Shown piece after piece: positions 48,041 through 59,757 of a stretch of DNA of 64,000 nucleotides. Below the pieces are notes generated by a model. It worked only from the letters and a program-made list of their open reading frames with translations. It was not told where the DNA came from and did not search any database. A program made the translations under genes and the position numbers. Origin of the DNA: Artemia franciscana (Eukaryota; Arthropoda; Branchiopoda; Anostraca; Artemiidae); contig NC_088883.1 in NCBI RefSeq assembly GCF_032884065.1, positions 32,304,237 through 32,368,236 on the forward strand, in the 5' to 3' direction. Each line of letters begins with the position of its first letter. Positions within the stretch are counted from its first letter, which is position 1.

Positions 48041-51000
48041 TCCCTCAACGTTTTCAGAATTTTTGACAGCCATTTTATTCAACTTAGTTGAAAAGTCCTA
48101 AAGTTATGTATTTAAGGATAACAACCCTCCTACAGCCCTCAGGGCAAGAATTGCAAGTTATGTCCTGGGGGCATAAAATGTTTATATAGAAAGGGTGATC
48201 GTATTAGCTTTGAAGGGGACTTATTGGATTGCTAATCAGAAGTTTTAATGCCATTTTTGAGATTAAGGGTGATGGGAAGGTAGATACCCCCCACTTACCT
48301 TGTATTTTCCCTAAATGCATCTAATAGAAATTTTGAGATGGCTATTCGTTAACGTAAAAACTTCGAAAAAGGCTTATTCGATTAACAATTGAAAGGGCTA
48401 GAGCCCTTTTTAATAGTTTAAAGTGATCAGAGGGCAACTAACCCCCTCCCACACCCACCAATTTTCCGAACACATTCAATCAAAATTTTTAGATAGCTAT
48501 TTTGTTCAACATGATTGATAGTTCCGGAAATTATGTCTTTGAGGATGACAACCCCTCAGGACAAGGTTTGTAAGTTATGCTCTGGGGGTATATAAAGTTT
48601 TTACAAAAACGGTGGTCGTATGAACTTCGGAGGGGCTCATTGGACTGTTAATCAGAAGTCCTAGTACCCTTTTAAAGATTCAAATTGATCGGAGGGTGGA
48701 TACTCCCCGACAGCACATATTTTCCCAAAATACATCTGATAGAAATCTTGAGATCGCTATCTGTTGTCGTAGAAACTTCAAAAAAAGGCTCATTTAGTTG
48801 GAAATTTAAAGGACCTTTTTTAATAGTCAAAAGTGATTGCAAGGCAACAAGCCTCCCCCATCTCTATAAATTCCCAAAACACATCTAATCAAAATTTTGA
48901 GGTAGCCATTTTGTTCACCTTAGTTGACAGATCTGGAAATTATGTCTCTACCACCACCCCTCAGAGGCCTCAGCACAAGGGTTATAAGCTATGCCCCGAG
49001 GACATGTAATATTTTTATGGAAAGATCGGTCCCATAAATTCTGGAGGGGGTTTATTTGATTGGAAATCAGATGTTCTAGTTCCCTTTTAACAGTCAAAGT
49101 GATCGTGGGCAGCCACCCCTCTCCCTCTACGCTTTATTTTCCACAAATACATCCGATGAAAATATTAGATAACCATTCGTTCAAAAATAGTCCAAAGATC
49201 ATATAATAAGCCCTTTGAGGTGAACAGAATCCTCCAGAGTCTGGGGGTAAGGGTTGTAAGTTATGCCTCATGGATATATTAGGTTTTTATGGAAGGAGTG
49301 GTCGTGTTAAGTTTAAAAGAGGGTCATTTGATCTGAGATGGATAGTTTCCTTTTAAAAGTCAAACATGATGAAGAGCAACTAGCCCCTCTCCCTGACATC
49401 CTCTTTTCCCAAAACACATTCAATTGAAATTCTGATGTAGCCATTTTGTTACCAAAAGTCAAAAAATCATATAACAATGTCTTTAGGGTGAACAAAATCC
49501 CCCAGAGCCCATGGACAGGGGTCGTAAGTTATGCCCAGGGTATATAAGGTTTTTATTGAACAGGTAGTTGAATAAACTTTGGATCGGATGAAGCTCATTT
49601 GATTGTAAATTGGAAGTTTTAGCGCCCCTTTTAAGTCACAATATTAAGGTGAAATTTCAACTAAATTAAGACACCATGTGCATGCTCATTGTCAAAATAA
49701 TGTATCTCAAGAATTGATTTGGGTATTAAGTTTAAACTTTCAGAGAATACTTAAAGGGAATGATCATGTCACCAAAAGACAATATGTCACTACTGCTAAT
49801 ACTAGTGTTACTTCTTCATTTACTACTACTACTAGTACTACTTCTATTGCAACTACTTGTAGGGCTAAGAGCCTTGCGATGAAAACCACAAAAAGTATAT
49901 AAGTATATAAGTTAAGGTTTAAGGGTAAGTTGTGCGAATTTTAAACTAGCCAGAAGGCAATGTAACTAATGACACCAAAGTATTAAGATGAAACTTTAGG
50001 AGTTTCAATTAAATGAAAAGACTGTATGCAAGCAGATTTTCAAAAGGGCATATAAGCAATATCATAGGCAGCACCGCTCTATATAAGCTAAAAATCATCA
50101 TGGAAACTTTTACAGGAGCTAATTCAACTCAAAATTAAAAGTTCTTGTGCCGCTTTTAAGAGTAGCCACAGATTGGAGGACAAGCAGCCCTTTTCTCAAG
50201 TCCCTTCATTTCCCAACCGCACCAAGCCAAAATTTTGAGGCAGTCATTTTGTTCAGCATATAGAACAGTCCAGCAACTATGTCTTTATGGATATTAGGCA
50301 TGTCAACCCCCTCCTCCAGGGTCGTTACGCATGGGGGGAGGAGTGAGAAGCCCCCGCCAAGGTTTTTAGTCACTCGGTAAGAAAAAGAAGTCGGTAAAAT
50401 CTTGTCGATTTTTCCGGCGCCGCTAAAATTCTTTGTTCGGTTCAATAAAGACCAGGAAAACACTGACATGTCATCCACATAAAATCCAAACTTGGTCGGT
50501 AAGCGGAGCAGTTTTACCGACTCCTGCTGTGGATTTACAGATGGTACCACGATTTTGTATCGAAATCTGAATCTCGGTTGGTAAATGCAACGGTTTTACC
50601 GACTCGTGTGGTTTTTTTTTACGTTTTGTATTTGAAACAAACACTATGCTAATTTTGAAAAAAAAAAACTGTCGATAAAATGACCAGCCAGTCGGAAAAT
50701 TCTCTTACTCCCCCCTCCCCAAACATTTTGGATAGTAACGACCCTGCCCCCCACAATTACTTAATTGGCCCATTATGCTTTAAAGCTAAATGTTACTTTA
50801 AAATAAATCAAAAGGCATTGTATTTATGGTTGCCAATAAGACCTCAGCAATATATCAAGAACGACTGGGGATAATAAGTTGAAACTTTTGGGGATATTAC
50901 TTTTACTACCTCTGCTCTTCCAATCTAAATAAATAAAGAGAGTGTAAGTGTATACAGGTTGTCAAAAAGCATAGATAGAACCTATTGAGAGTGATATTCA

Positions 51001-51160
51001 GTTTTATTTTTAAGGTCAATTTCGATCTATAAAATTAAGAAACGCTATTTGTGTTGGGATTAAAAATGGTTGAAAAAGTTTCTCCAACAAAGAAATAGCA
51101 ACCCATACTATGGATTCTTACAGGAAAAATTTAAAAAGATATAAAATGTTATTTTTTTCA
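48041..51160 (+). repeat. Family B array, copy II
   Basis: Colinear with copy I: module cores (AAAATTTTGAGAT-like) at about 48050, 48328, 48480, 48742, 48890, 49160, 49430 and 50232. These are followed by the ACT tract (49788-49865), the AGGCAGYRCCGCT words (50070) and the block GCCCATTATG...TTTCTCCAACA (50768-51095). It is shorter than copy I by a few hundred bases around 49900-50050. An hAT-like element interrupts it at 50317. Confidence 0.8.
50317..50746. mobile_element. 430 bp hAT-like non-autonomous element
   Basis: Perfect 12 bp inverted ends CAGGGTCGTTAC ... GTAACGACCCTG; the CAGNG start is typical of hAT. The flanking 8 bp (CCCTCCTC and CCCCCCAC) agree at 6 of 8, a possible decayed target duplication. 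The interior has repeated GGTCGGTAAG / TTTTACCGACTC inverted words. The 114-codon minus-strand frame crossing it is not protein-like. Confidence 0.7.
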
Positions 51161-51189
51161 GGAATGTCAATAAAAAACGAAGAGAAATT

Positions 51190-51790
51190 AATTTAAAAAC
51201 TTGTTTCACAAAACAAGTTTTTCAAAGAAAAGTAAAAAGCTCCATTAGGCCACGAATGAGCAAAAATAAATTCAAGAAGCTTCCAAGCGTAAAACCACCA
51301 CAAATCACTATCAATAAATAAACCAGGTACAACTCAAAACAAGCAAAAATTAACATGAGTAGGGCTGAAAACCCCCATGGCCTCTCAAGACCAGAACACA
51401 ATTTGCACTTTACTGAAAACAAATATGTTTTAAATGTTTTCTCTTTTCTTACTTTCACAAATAAAAAATTACCAAAACTTATACGAACAGTATACGTCAA
51501 TTAATCTGACAATCCACGGTCATTTGTTTTTTTTTTTCAGTAAAGCACAAGTTTGTTCTGGTCTTAAGAAGCCATGGGGGTTATCAGCCCAGCTCATGTT
51601 AATTTTTCCTCGTTTTGAGGTTGACTTGGCAATTCATTGTAATTTCTGTTCGTGATGATTTCATTTATTTATTGATAGTGATTTGTGGTAGTTTTATGCT
51701 TGGAAGCTTTTTAACTTTATTTTTGCACATTCTTGGGTTAAAGAAGCTCTTTACTTTTCTTTGAAAAACTTGTTTTATTGAAAAGTTTTT
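51190..51790. repeat. Family C foldback, ~240 bp arms
   Basis: The left arm 51190-51430 (CAAAGAAAAGTAAAAAGCTC, GCTTCCAAGCGTAAAACCAC, CACAAATCACTATCAATAAA, ACCCCCATGGCCTCTCAAGA, GCACTTTACTGAAAA) is the reverse complement of 51530-51790 at about 80-85%, with a ~100 bp loop. The single arm at 16780-16970 in copy I shows it belongs to the right end of family B. Confidence 0.85.
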
Positions 51791-52559
51791 TTTAATATCA
51801 TTATATATCAAATGACTGTTCAAGACAAATATAATTTTCAGAGAGGCGCCATTGACGTAGCAGGTTTCGGACTTATACAGTGAGAGGGGGAGGCAAGGCT
51901 CAAACTCTTGTTTGCGGTGTTTTTTGTGCGTATCGGGTTTGATTTGCATATTCAGTTTGAGTTGAACTCGTTTTTAGACTTTTTTATTCATTTTTCTTAG
52001 TACCTATTGTATGTTTGTTTCCTATGAATGTTTGTTTGGTTTCTGTTCGTTTTGGGTCTCATTTATTCTTTAATGATTGTTTTTTGTAGTTTGTTCCTTT
52101 ATATTGGTACTTGTTGCATGTTTTTGCTAGTATTGTTTATTTAATTTCTGCTTGTTTTGGGTTTCATTTATTCTTTAGCATTTATTCTTGACATTATTTA
52201 TTATGTTGCCGCTTATGAATTTTTCAGTAAAATATTCTGATTGATTTTTGTGAAATGGTTTTTTCTTTACTAAAAGTTCTTGAAAAAAAAAATGTATATC
52301 CTTTTGCTATGGGAACGGATCTATGTGATTCTTATAAAAGGATTGTCAAGAACTTGGGAATAAATAGTGCAGTAGATGCTCTGGAAATATGCCTCTTTGA
52401 TTCTTCGAGATTAAAGAAAAGGGAGATGTTAGCAAAAGTCATAGTGAAATAGGAAAAGATAAGAAAATAATAAACATAAAGACAAAAAGCTAAAAATAAT
52501 GTCAACGATATTTTTGTAATTTTCTCTATTCAAAAAAAAGGAGTCTACTGCTCTCTAGG
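51791..52559. other. Unassigned DNA with one 65-codon frame
   Basis: The plus-strand frame 52255-52452 (CDSYKRIVKNLGINSAVDAL) is protein-like in composition but unrecognised and has no clear splice or promoter context. 52020-52180 repeats TTCTGTTCGTTTTGGGTCTC / TTCTGCTTGTTTTGGGTTTC, related to the family C arms. Confidence 0.3.
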
Positions 52560-52990
52560 GCCCCCCGCCCAGGCCATTCAGCATGTGCTTATGGGAACGC
52601 CCCAAAAGGGGGGAACTTGTCCCTGGGAGACTGTGGTACCCTCGCATAGCGTGTCTACACGGCCGGTGATTTACAAACCTTCTCCCAATAATAAGTTAAA
52701 TTACATGGTGATGCAGAACACTATCGTGGGAAGATCCTCTATAGAAGGGCAACAGCGGCAGGGTGTAATATCAAGATCTATGGACAACGACCTCTGCAAA
52801 GGACTCTCTCGACCCTTTTGGGGTACCTGCAAGACTGGAGACCTTGCGGTCAACTCTATTCCCACTGGAGGAATGGCGCCCCTCAGGGAAATATTAGCCT
52901 AGTAACCGATACAGCATTTGCACAGGATTCTGATTAATAGATAATTCTTTTAGACTTGGTCTGTTTTGACGGGCGTTTTCGGCTTTACGA
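52560..52990 (+). mobile_element. RTE LINE 5'-region fragment
   Basis: 52876-52985 (GCGCCCCTCAGGGAAATATT, ACAGCATTTGCACAGGATTC, TTTTCGGCT) is about 75% identical to the reverse complement of 56632-56722. The latter lies just upstream of the endonuclease part of the minus-strand RTE copy. The GC-rich start GGGGCCCCCCGCCCAGGCC may be the element's 5' end. The 105-codon frame 52585-52902 has no recognised domain. Confidence 0.4.
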
Positions 52991-53204
52991 TCGCTTATTT
53001 TAATTTCTGTTCGTCTTGGGTTTCATCGTTTTGAGTTGGAATTATTATAGGAATTTATTTCTGCTGGTCTTCAGTTAAAATGGCTCTCTTTATTTTTCTT
53101 TGAAAAACTTCTTTTTCGGAAAGTTTTTTTTAATTAATAACACATAGAGCCCATTTCGCTCTTTACTCTTTCCGCTGCCTAGATTATAGAGAATAAAGGA
53201 GTTA

Positions 53205-53210
53205 TTTATT
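53205..53210 (-). promoter_or_regulatory. Candidate poly(A) signal for RPP30
   Basis: AATAAA on the minus strand, about 175 nt downstream of the RPP30 stop codon. The position is reasonable, but AT-rich sequence makes chance matches common. Confidence 0.35.
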
Positions 53211-53385
53211 TGTGGAATCTTGCATTTTTAAATAAAACATGCAAAATAAACAATTATTAGACTTCGATTTTTTGTATAATAACTTCGATATACCGCAGCA
53301 CCCTACTTTAACGCAGTAAAAGAAAACTTTTTAACCGTTTTTTTTTTTAAAGTTACTGGCTTAAATTGGGAATAAAACAAAAATA

Positions 53386-53637
53386 TTATGACACTTTCAG
53401 CCTTTTCCCTTGAGGTTCGACAGTATCTTCAGTATCTCCACAAGGAATTGCTCTTACAAAGCAAAATCCTTTGACAGTTTTTCTTAAATGAGAATTTGCA
53501 ATGACCTTCTGTGTAATCTTTGTATTGGAAGCTTTTGCCTGTTCTTCTGATAAATTAAGGAGTGCACACATGTGATGAACATCTATAGGACTTCGAAGAT
53601 CCCAAGGGGTATCCGATCCACTTGACAATATAATATT
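53386..53637 (-). CDS. RPP30: RPP30 (RNase P/MRP subunit p30), terminal coding exon
   Basis: Encodes the last 83 residues of the p30 subunit of nuclear RNase P and RNase MRP, the ribonucleoproteins that trim tRNA 5' leaders and process pre-rRNA. The exon opens NIILSSGSDTPWDLRSPIDV, the diagnostic end of the p30 TIM-barrel fold (N-[IV]-[IV]-S-S-...-R-.-P-.-D-V). It continues ALLNLSEEQAKASNTKITQK and RKTVKGFCFV, then a charged tail PQGKRLKVS and stop. The minus strand shows a clean acceptor (TTACAATTCTTTCAG before AAT) and phase 0, matching the donor at 59758. The family is known from archaea to humans; no other host gene here is as clear. Expression is presumably constitutive, but no promoter is in view. 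Confidence 0.9.
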   Translation of the reverse strand, partial: NIILSSGSDTPWDLRSPIDVHHMCALLNLSEEQAKASNTKITQKVIANSHLRKTVKGFCFVRAIPCGDTEDTVEPQGKRLKVS

Positions 53638-53639
53638 CT

Positions 53640-54617
53640 GAAAGAATTGTAATAAAATATAACTAAAAACTATTTCTCGAAACAACAAGAACAGCCTAAC
53701 CTTACAAATAAATAATAAAGAAAGAGGAAAGAATAACAACACTTTTTGTAAATATTTTCTGAAACCACAGTTTTATTTCAGCAATACTAAGAAAAACTAA
53801 TTTTCTTGCTGTTTTTGTACACCAACAGACCCGACTTGATCTGTAATCGCTTCCGTTACATTTCTTTTTTTCTTTTTTTTTCTTTTCTTTTTACAGAAAA
53901 GGATCAATGAATACTGACTTTCGGACAGCTGACCTATGCTTTTTTACTTTGAGCAAAAAGAGGCACAATATTAATATTTATATTCAAAATAGCATGGGAC
54001 CGAGAAAGGATACACAATACCAAATAATGTGGGACAAAGCAGCGCATTAGTAGGGGGAGGGGTGTTAGGGGTTCAGTCTCTCCGAAATTTCATAATATTT
54101 ACAAATTTTCACACAATGTTTTTAATTCTTTAGACAAATTGTTTTTTTTTCTTTCACCAAACTTTAGCCCCCCCCCCACAAAAAAATGGTCCACACAGGA
54201 CTAGATCTTCCTAAAGCTTTTTTTTTGCAGATGGTTCAGATAAGAAGACACGGAAAGCCTGAAGTCAGTCTATGAAATTAAGGAGAAATTCATAGATTTT
54301 TCAGAAGAAAAATCATCCTCTCTTTTTGTAGGAGAGGGATGAAGAGAGAGGAATAGGGAGAAAAGAGAGTGAGGAGAAAGGGGGGACGTAAAATTACACA
54401 GTGTGGTAAAAGAGTTAATCAGGAAGAATCCGCGTTTGCCCCAATCAACTTTGATTTCAAGACGATAATGAAAACAAATCCAATTAAACGAATGTCTCAT
54501 CAAGGAAAAATTACAAACAAAGCGTGTGAAGATAGGTGTCACTGTTTATTTACTTACTTTTATATTAGATAATAAATAAACTTTTCCTCAAGAAATTCCC
54601 ACTGAATACTCTACCCC
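53640..54617. other. Intronic DNA without recognised feature
   Basis: AT-rich with pyrimidine runs (53863-53892) and a C-run at 54170-54178. Open frames at 54270-54572 lie on both strands and are unrecognised. Confidence 0.4.
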
Positions 54618-56900
54618 TTACCAACAACTCACCGCACACCAAGCCGCCTGAGGCTAACAGAGCCAAGCAAGCTACTCTCTTTAAATCCTTCCAGGAAGTT
54701 CTCATTTCTCTTAAATCTTTTTTTTTTTACAACACCCTCCAACCCCAACTAGGGACAACCTACTTTTCGCTAGGCCCTAGATGGTTCTAAATAAAGAATC
54801 AGCTAAAGAATCAGATAAAGAATCAGAATCTAGATAAAGAATCAGCTTTGGCAATCAACTTTTCGTCTTATCTTATTTCTAGCCTTAGCAACTTAAGTCT
54901 TCTTAACATTAATTTTCAAACCTATTCCTACACCCTGAACTCGAAAAATCTCTAAAAGATCATTCATTTTGCTAACACTTTCATCTAGGACGCTTAAATC
55001 ATCAGCATAGCCTAAGTCTAGGAGAATTTTACTCCCGCCTTTGATTCCGTGTTCTCCTATTACCTTTGTTATGCTCCTTAAAACAAAGTCCATCAAAATA
55101 GTCTACATAAATGGGGATAGAATGTAACTCTGCTTAACTCCTGATTTATCCATGGTCTCAATTCCCAATCTTAGTTCATATTTTAGTTCTTTCTCTATCT
55201 TCATAACAGTCCTCTTATTTTCACATGATCTACCACTTAAATAATTTTTGTAGAAGTCCCTCCTTCTCTCTATTAAACATAAAGCATTTTCACTAATAGT
55301 CTTAGCTGCGTTCCTAACTTTCTTCCCTAAGACGCCAACAGCAACTTCAAAAACTATTTTCCTAAGATTATTCAATCCATCTTCTACATTGTCAAATTTT
55401 AAGCTCTCCAGTTTAGTGTTCAACTGTTCCTCGAAGGTTTCTTCCAAATTCTCACTCTGGAGTCTACCAGCATCATGGCTTCCTGGAAGGTAGTTTCCCT
55501 TCTAAAATTTCAGGTTTAAATTAATCCTAGACACCACTAAATGGTGATCTTTACTTTGAACATCAATAACAGCACTATTTTATACCCTAGTATCTTGTAT
55601 TGATCCTGCCAGTCTTCGGTTTGCAATAACATAATCAATAAGATTAGCTACCATGTTAATTTATGGCCCATTTTATGACCAAATACTGCATTGGTTAAAA
55701 CTAGATTGTTATACCTACAAAGTTGCAGCAGTTTTTAACCATTATTCTTTTCTTTTCTTACATCAGATTTACCTAGACTAGGATACGATCTATCCCTATT
55801 TCTACTGACCAGGGTGTTCAAATTTCCTTAAAAAACACCTTATCTAGGGACCCGGTTTATTTGTTCCTGTAATTGTAAGTAAAGTTCATCTAAGTCACTG
55901 CTATCTCCGTCAGTTGGTTTAACAGGGGCATATATTACTCTGACTGATACTCTGCACTTTTTATTCATAAAATGACCGACAAGCATTCTATTATCAATAC
56001 CTTTTCAACCTAAACAAGACTTCACTATTCATGCATCACTATATAGCACGAATAGCAGCTTCACTTTTCATCACTCCCTGTTTATGTACCCTATGCTTCC
56101 TGCCTGAATAAATAAATTCTGTATCACCTAATTTCATGCTTCCTGTCCCTGAGATATTAGTTTCTGAGACTCCTAAAAAGTCCAGTTCGAAGGGTCTAGA
56201 TTCGTCAATCAAAATGCCGACACGATAGCTACTTTTTAGTTTTGTATTATTCCAAGTTGTAATTTTTTATATTCTTTAGATCATTGAAATTACTTTGGCC
56301 TCAGGAAAAGCAATTGTCCCAGAACCAGTGTAGGACGAGAACTAAACACATCTTATCCAGTCTACATGAAGCGCTTCAGCCAGCTTAGAGCCGACCAGCA
56401 AGAAATCTCTTGGACCTCCAGTTGAATGGAGGCTTTGTGCAATCCTGAGCCCATCCTGGTTTGGTTCCCCGCACTTGGCGATGTTCTTCTATCAAAATGA
56501 GACGAAATCCTGCACAGACAATCTCAAGCCTATTACCTCCAACTCATTATATATTCATGCCTATAAAAGTTATGCTACTCATAAAAGACTAATTTGATAG
56601 GAAGAGGTTTTTCAGCCGTAAAAAGCCCATAAAAATAGACTAAACCTCTATTAAGAATCCAGTGCAAATGCTGTCGTTTACTAAGCTACAATTTCTTTGA
56701 AGGGCGCTACTCCTCAGAGTTACCCTGCAGCGCTATTAGCAGATACAGTTTTGGTTAAGAAAACTAGCGATCGATCAACCCTGATGCTACTATGAGGTCA
56801 CGCAAGCAAGGACTTCCCTGTCCGGGATAGGGACGAAGAAAGGAACTTATGATGGAGGGGAGACCACAAACCACCTAACACCACCCGAATAACTTCAACC
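54618..56900 (-). mobile_element. RTE LINE copy, minus strand, with internal deletion
   Basis: Read from 56900 down: a 5' region matching 52876-52985, then endonuclease remnants (TWNNTKLKSSYRVGILIDES, SGRKHRVHKQGVMKSEAAIR, LYLQLQEQINRV-like), all with stops. Next comes the linker LNTKLESLKFDNVEDGLNNL (55447-55140), which jumps directly to SGVKQSYILSPF and the palm, with YADD kept (55010 region). Last are the C-terminal codons and the 3' end at 54621, where the TAG tail has been lost. A 15-16 bp AAGAATCAGMTAAAG repeat at 54790-54848 sits where part of the C-terminal domain is missing. It contains more 5' sequence than any other copy here. Confidence 0.85.
54893..55447 (-). pseudogene. RTE LINE linker fused to RT palm by deletion
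   Basis: 55447-55103 is open (EEQLNTKLESLKFDNVEDGL ... LGIETMDK) and passes at the AAATCAGG junction straight into SGVKQSYILSPF. Compared with the 44-45 kb copy, about 865 bp carrying RT motifs 1, 2 and A are gone. The deletion points share an AAA. 55096-54893 then encodes MDFVLRSITKVIGEHGIKGG, LDLGYADDLSVLDESVSKMN and GVGIGLKINVKKT. With motif A lost, no polymerase activity is possible. Confidence 0.88.
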
Positions 56901-57429
56901 TTTTATACTCAGTCTATCCTTGTCAGAGCAACTGATTGATGTTATGATGTTTTAAGATGTTTGAACTGAATGGCGTTATGATATTTGATGTTGAATGATG
57001 CTACGACGTATGACGTTTTATATTTCAGTTTTTAAGTAATCCAGACGATACATTTTCCGGTGACAACCGATTCCAATTGGCTAACAACTTCTTTTCATGG
57101 TACAATCATGGAAACAATCTATAACTTGTTTCAAAGATCAAAAGCTCATTGGTATAAAATCCGGAATTTTCGTTGTTGTCCTTATGGCAGATAAAAAAAA
57201 AACATACGATCAGTTAAATTTCAAATCCGTTAGAGTATATTGTAGAATCTCTTTAGAGGAAACTAATTCATTTATAAAACTTCAGTGTTGCTGTTTGATT
57301 TTTGGCCTACTGCTGATAAAAACTTGCTATTTGGTCAAAGGGGCAGCTACATCCCCGCCAGTTCTCGGGAGATGCTCAAAAAGAAAAAGAATTTCGGTTG
57401 AATTATCAAGGATGATGGGTTAACCTTAT
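56901..57429. other. Intronic DNA with an unrecognised 108-codon frame
   Basis: The plus-strand frame 57097-57423 (IKSGIFVVVLMADKKKTYDQ, CCCLIFGLLLIKTCYLVKGA) is not recognised. It contains one hydrophobic stretch that could be membrane-spanning by chance. It lies antisense inside the RPP30 intron. Confidence 0.3.
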
Positions 57430-59090
57430 CAGCAGTGTTGCCAGATATCCCTCGTGCCTACCCTGTCAACGTGACTCAGGTCTGAGACTTTTTGCATTCA
57501 ATAATTGTCTTGTAATAAATCCTAATTGTTCTCCTCGTGCTTCAACCATATCATTGCCCGTCCCCCACCACCAAATCCCCAAGACAAATCCTTCTCTTAC
57601 TCTAATAATTCATCTATCGATGTTGACTCTAATAGTCATCCCATAAAAGTCAAATGTGCTCCCTCGGTCCCTTGTTCTGACTACATTAATATGGCCCCCG
57701 CTAAGAATCCCACACACCCCCTGTACTCATTTGTATTTTAAATAAAGTTAAGTGTAAAAATGGTACCTTTGCAGGTCGTTTGAAATTTCCCACACTTTTG
57801 TTAAGCAACGCTGAAAGTCTTAATTTTGAAAAACTTAATGAATTAAACTCCTTTTCTAGAATATATAGATCAGACATAATCGCTATTACTGAAGTACACG
57901 CTCAAAATACACACATGTTAAAAATGAATAATTTCACCCAGTTTATTAAACTCAGACCCGAAACCCACCCTCTGGGTAAGCAATGGGGTGGAATTCTTTT
58001 CTTTGTCCGTAATGATTTTTATCCTTCAGAAATATTAGTTCCTTGTCTTACTCCCTTTGATGAAATTTTGTGGGTTTATGTTCGACCTAAGGTCTTACCA
58101 CGTCCTTTCAATTTGATTGTCCTGTGTTTTTTTACTGCTCTCCTGGGCAGAGAGCGACTGAAAAAATTAATTTTATTGAAAAATTGCATGGCAGTGCTGA
58201 CTATGTACTATCTAAATACCCAAATGCTGGAATTTTCCTTTTAGGTGATGCAAATGAATTAAAACTTGAGTCTACATGTAATACTTTTAGTCTAAAACAA
58301 ATTGTAAAAGTCCCTACTACCAAAGGCAATTCTACTCTTGATTTAATATGCACCAATATGTCACATTTCTACAGACCCGCCACCATTCTTCCCCCTCTCG
58401 GAGGTAGTTACCACTTTAGCCTACTCCTATCTCCACTAGCTACAGTTAAACATTCCTTTACTATTACTGAAACCGTCTTTAGACCTCTAATTGACCCAGG
58501 ACAATTTTGGCTCTTGGATCACTAGTGAAAATTGGTCCCCTGTGTACCAAACAAATGATGTCGACTTCAAGGCTTTGTCCCTCTAAAATTTATTGAGGAG
58601 TAATTATGAAGCCCATTTTCCGGTGAAAAAAATTAAAATATGCTCTACCGATAAACTAATAAGGAAAAAAACTAATAAAAAACTAATAATGAAAAAAATC
58701 AATTTGTTCAAGCAAGGACATATGACACAGGCTAATGATCTAAGAAAGTTCCTGAAGAGAAAATTGAGAAAGGCAGCTTCTGAGTATTACAATAGTAAGG
58801 TTAAGGATTTGTATTCTAACAAACCCAAACAACGGTACAGGAAAATTAAAGATATTTGCGGAAAAAACCCTGTTGAAGTTAATTTTCATCTCCCTGAGCC
58901 CCCTTACAAGATAGCCAACGATTTGAACCTGCATCTTGTGTTCATAGTACAAAGTCTCCCCCCTTTCACTGGCTCAGGTCAAACTATTCCTCCCTCCACC
59001 TCTTTCCCCCAAATTTCGCTCCAAAATTCGGTCCATCTATGTACTGCTCCTGCTACAGCTGAGAAACCAAAGATTGTCGAAGAATTTGCG
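57430..59090 (+). pseudogene. CR1/Jockey-like LINE: endonuclease and linker, RT missing
   Basis: 57780-58130 encodes LLLSNAESLNFEKLNELNSF, RSDIIAITEVHAQ (the catalytic-E region), GGILFFVRNDFYPSEILVPC and PFDEILWVYVRPKVLPRPFN. After a T-run frameshift (58125-58131) comes YCSPGQRATEKINFIEKLHG, AGIFLLGDANELKLESTCNT (GDFN-equivalent), QIVKVPTTKGNSTLDLICTN and PPLGGSYHFSLL. 58593-59060 continues with the basic linker (NDLRKFLKRKLRKAASEYYN, SKVKDLYSNKPKQRYRKIKD) and the start of the RT-side region (LPEPPYKIANDLNLH). The C-terminal catalytic SDH motif has become SYH, and stops lie near 58523 and 58585. No RT palm follows. Confidence 0.82.
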
Positions 59091-59757
59091 ATGATGGTTG
59101 TGAGAACGGTGATCCTTTTTAATTTCTTTTAAGTTTTTAAATACCAAGATGGCTCCGAGAACCAAAAGAAAAAGTCTTCTATCATTAAGTGTGGGATTTC
59201 CCACACTAAATGAACGGATTTCCAAATCTCATGGAGAAACTTTACAGATACAGACTTCTGGTGGTGAAAGCTGCCATATGTTTTTAGCGACCCTAAAAAG
59301 AAAGACTCAAGCAAAATGACCACACATTTGACAAAAACACGTGAAACGAGAAACTTCACTGACCAAAGAGTATTTTTTTTCAGATATCGCAGAACTAGCC
59401 AAGAGGTTTCCTTACCATGCTTTTGCTTCCTTAGTAAGTTAGAAATAGATTAATATTATTGTCAGATTATATTCTATTCAGAGCTTGTATGAAGACAGAT
59501 TCAGACTTGTTTTTCATCAGAAAAAAAATACCAACCATACAACTGATTAACGTGTTCATGAATTCTGGAAAAGAACAAAAAGCGTAGCATAATTATGTCC
59601 AAAAGAACATAATTTTGGGCTAAAAAAGCACAATCCTCTCCTTATGATCTTGCAACACTGCTTAACAGGCATAGACGAGCAGCTGTACAACTCTACACCC
59701 CTCAGTCTAAGTTTGAATAAAAATAAACACACTGAGCATTTAGTTCAATTACCGCAC
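59091..59757. other. Intronic DNA
   Basis: Nothing recognised apart from a short perfect hairpin (GTGTGGGATTTCCCACAC at 59190-59207). Confidence 0.4.

Larger units (their letters stand above)
53638..59757 (-). other. RPP30: 6.1 kb RPP30 intron filled with LINE remnants
   Basis: The donor AAG/GTGCGG (59758/59757) and acceptor CTTTCAG/AAT (53638/53637) are both canonical, and the codons join in frame. Inside lie the minus-strand RTE copy (54618-56900, sense with the gene) and the plus-strand CR1-like fragment (57430-59090). 53640-54600 has no gene; it includes T- and C-runs. Confidence 0.8.
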
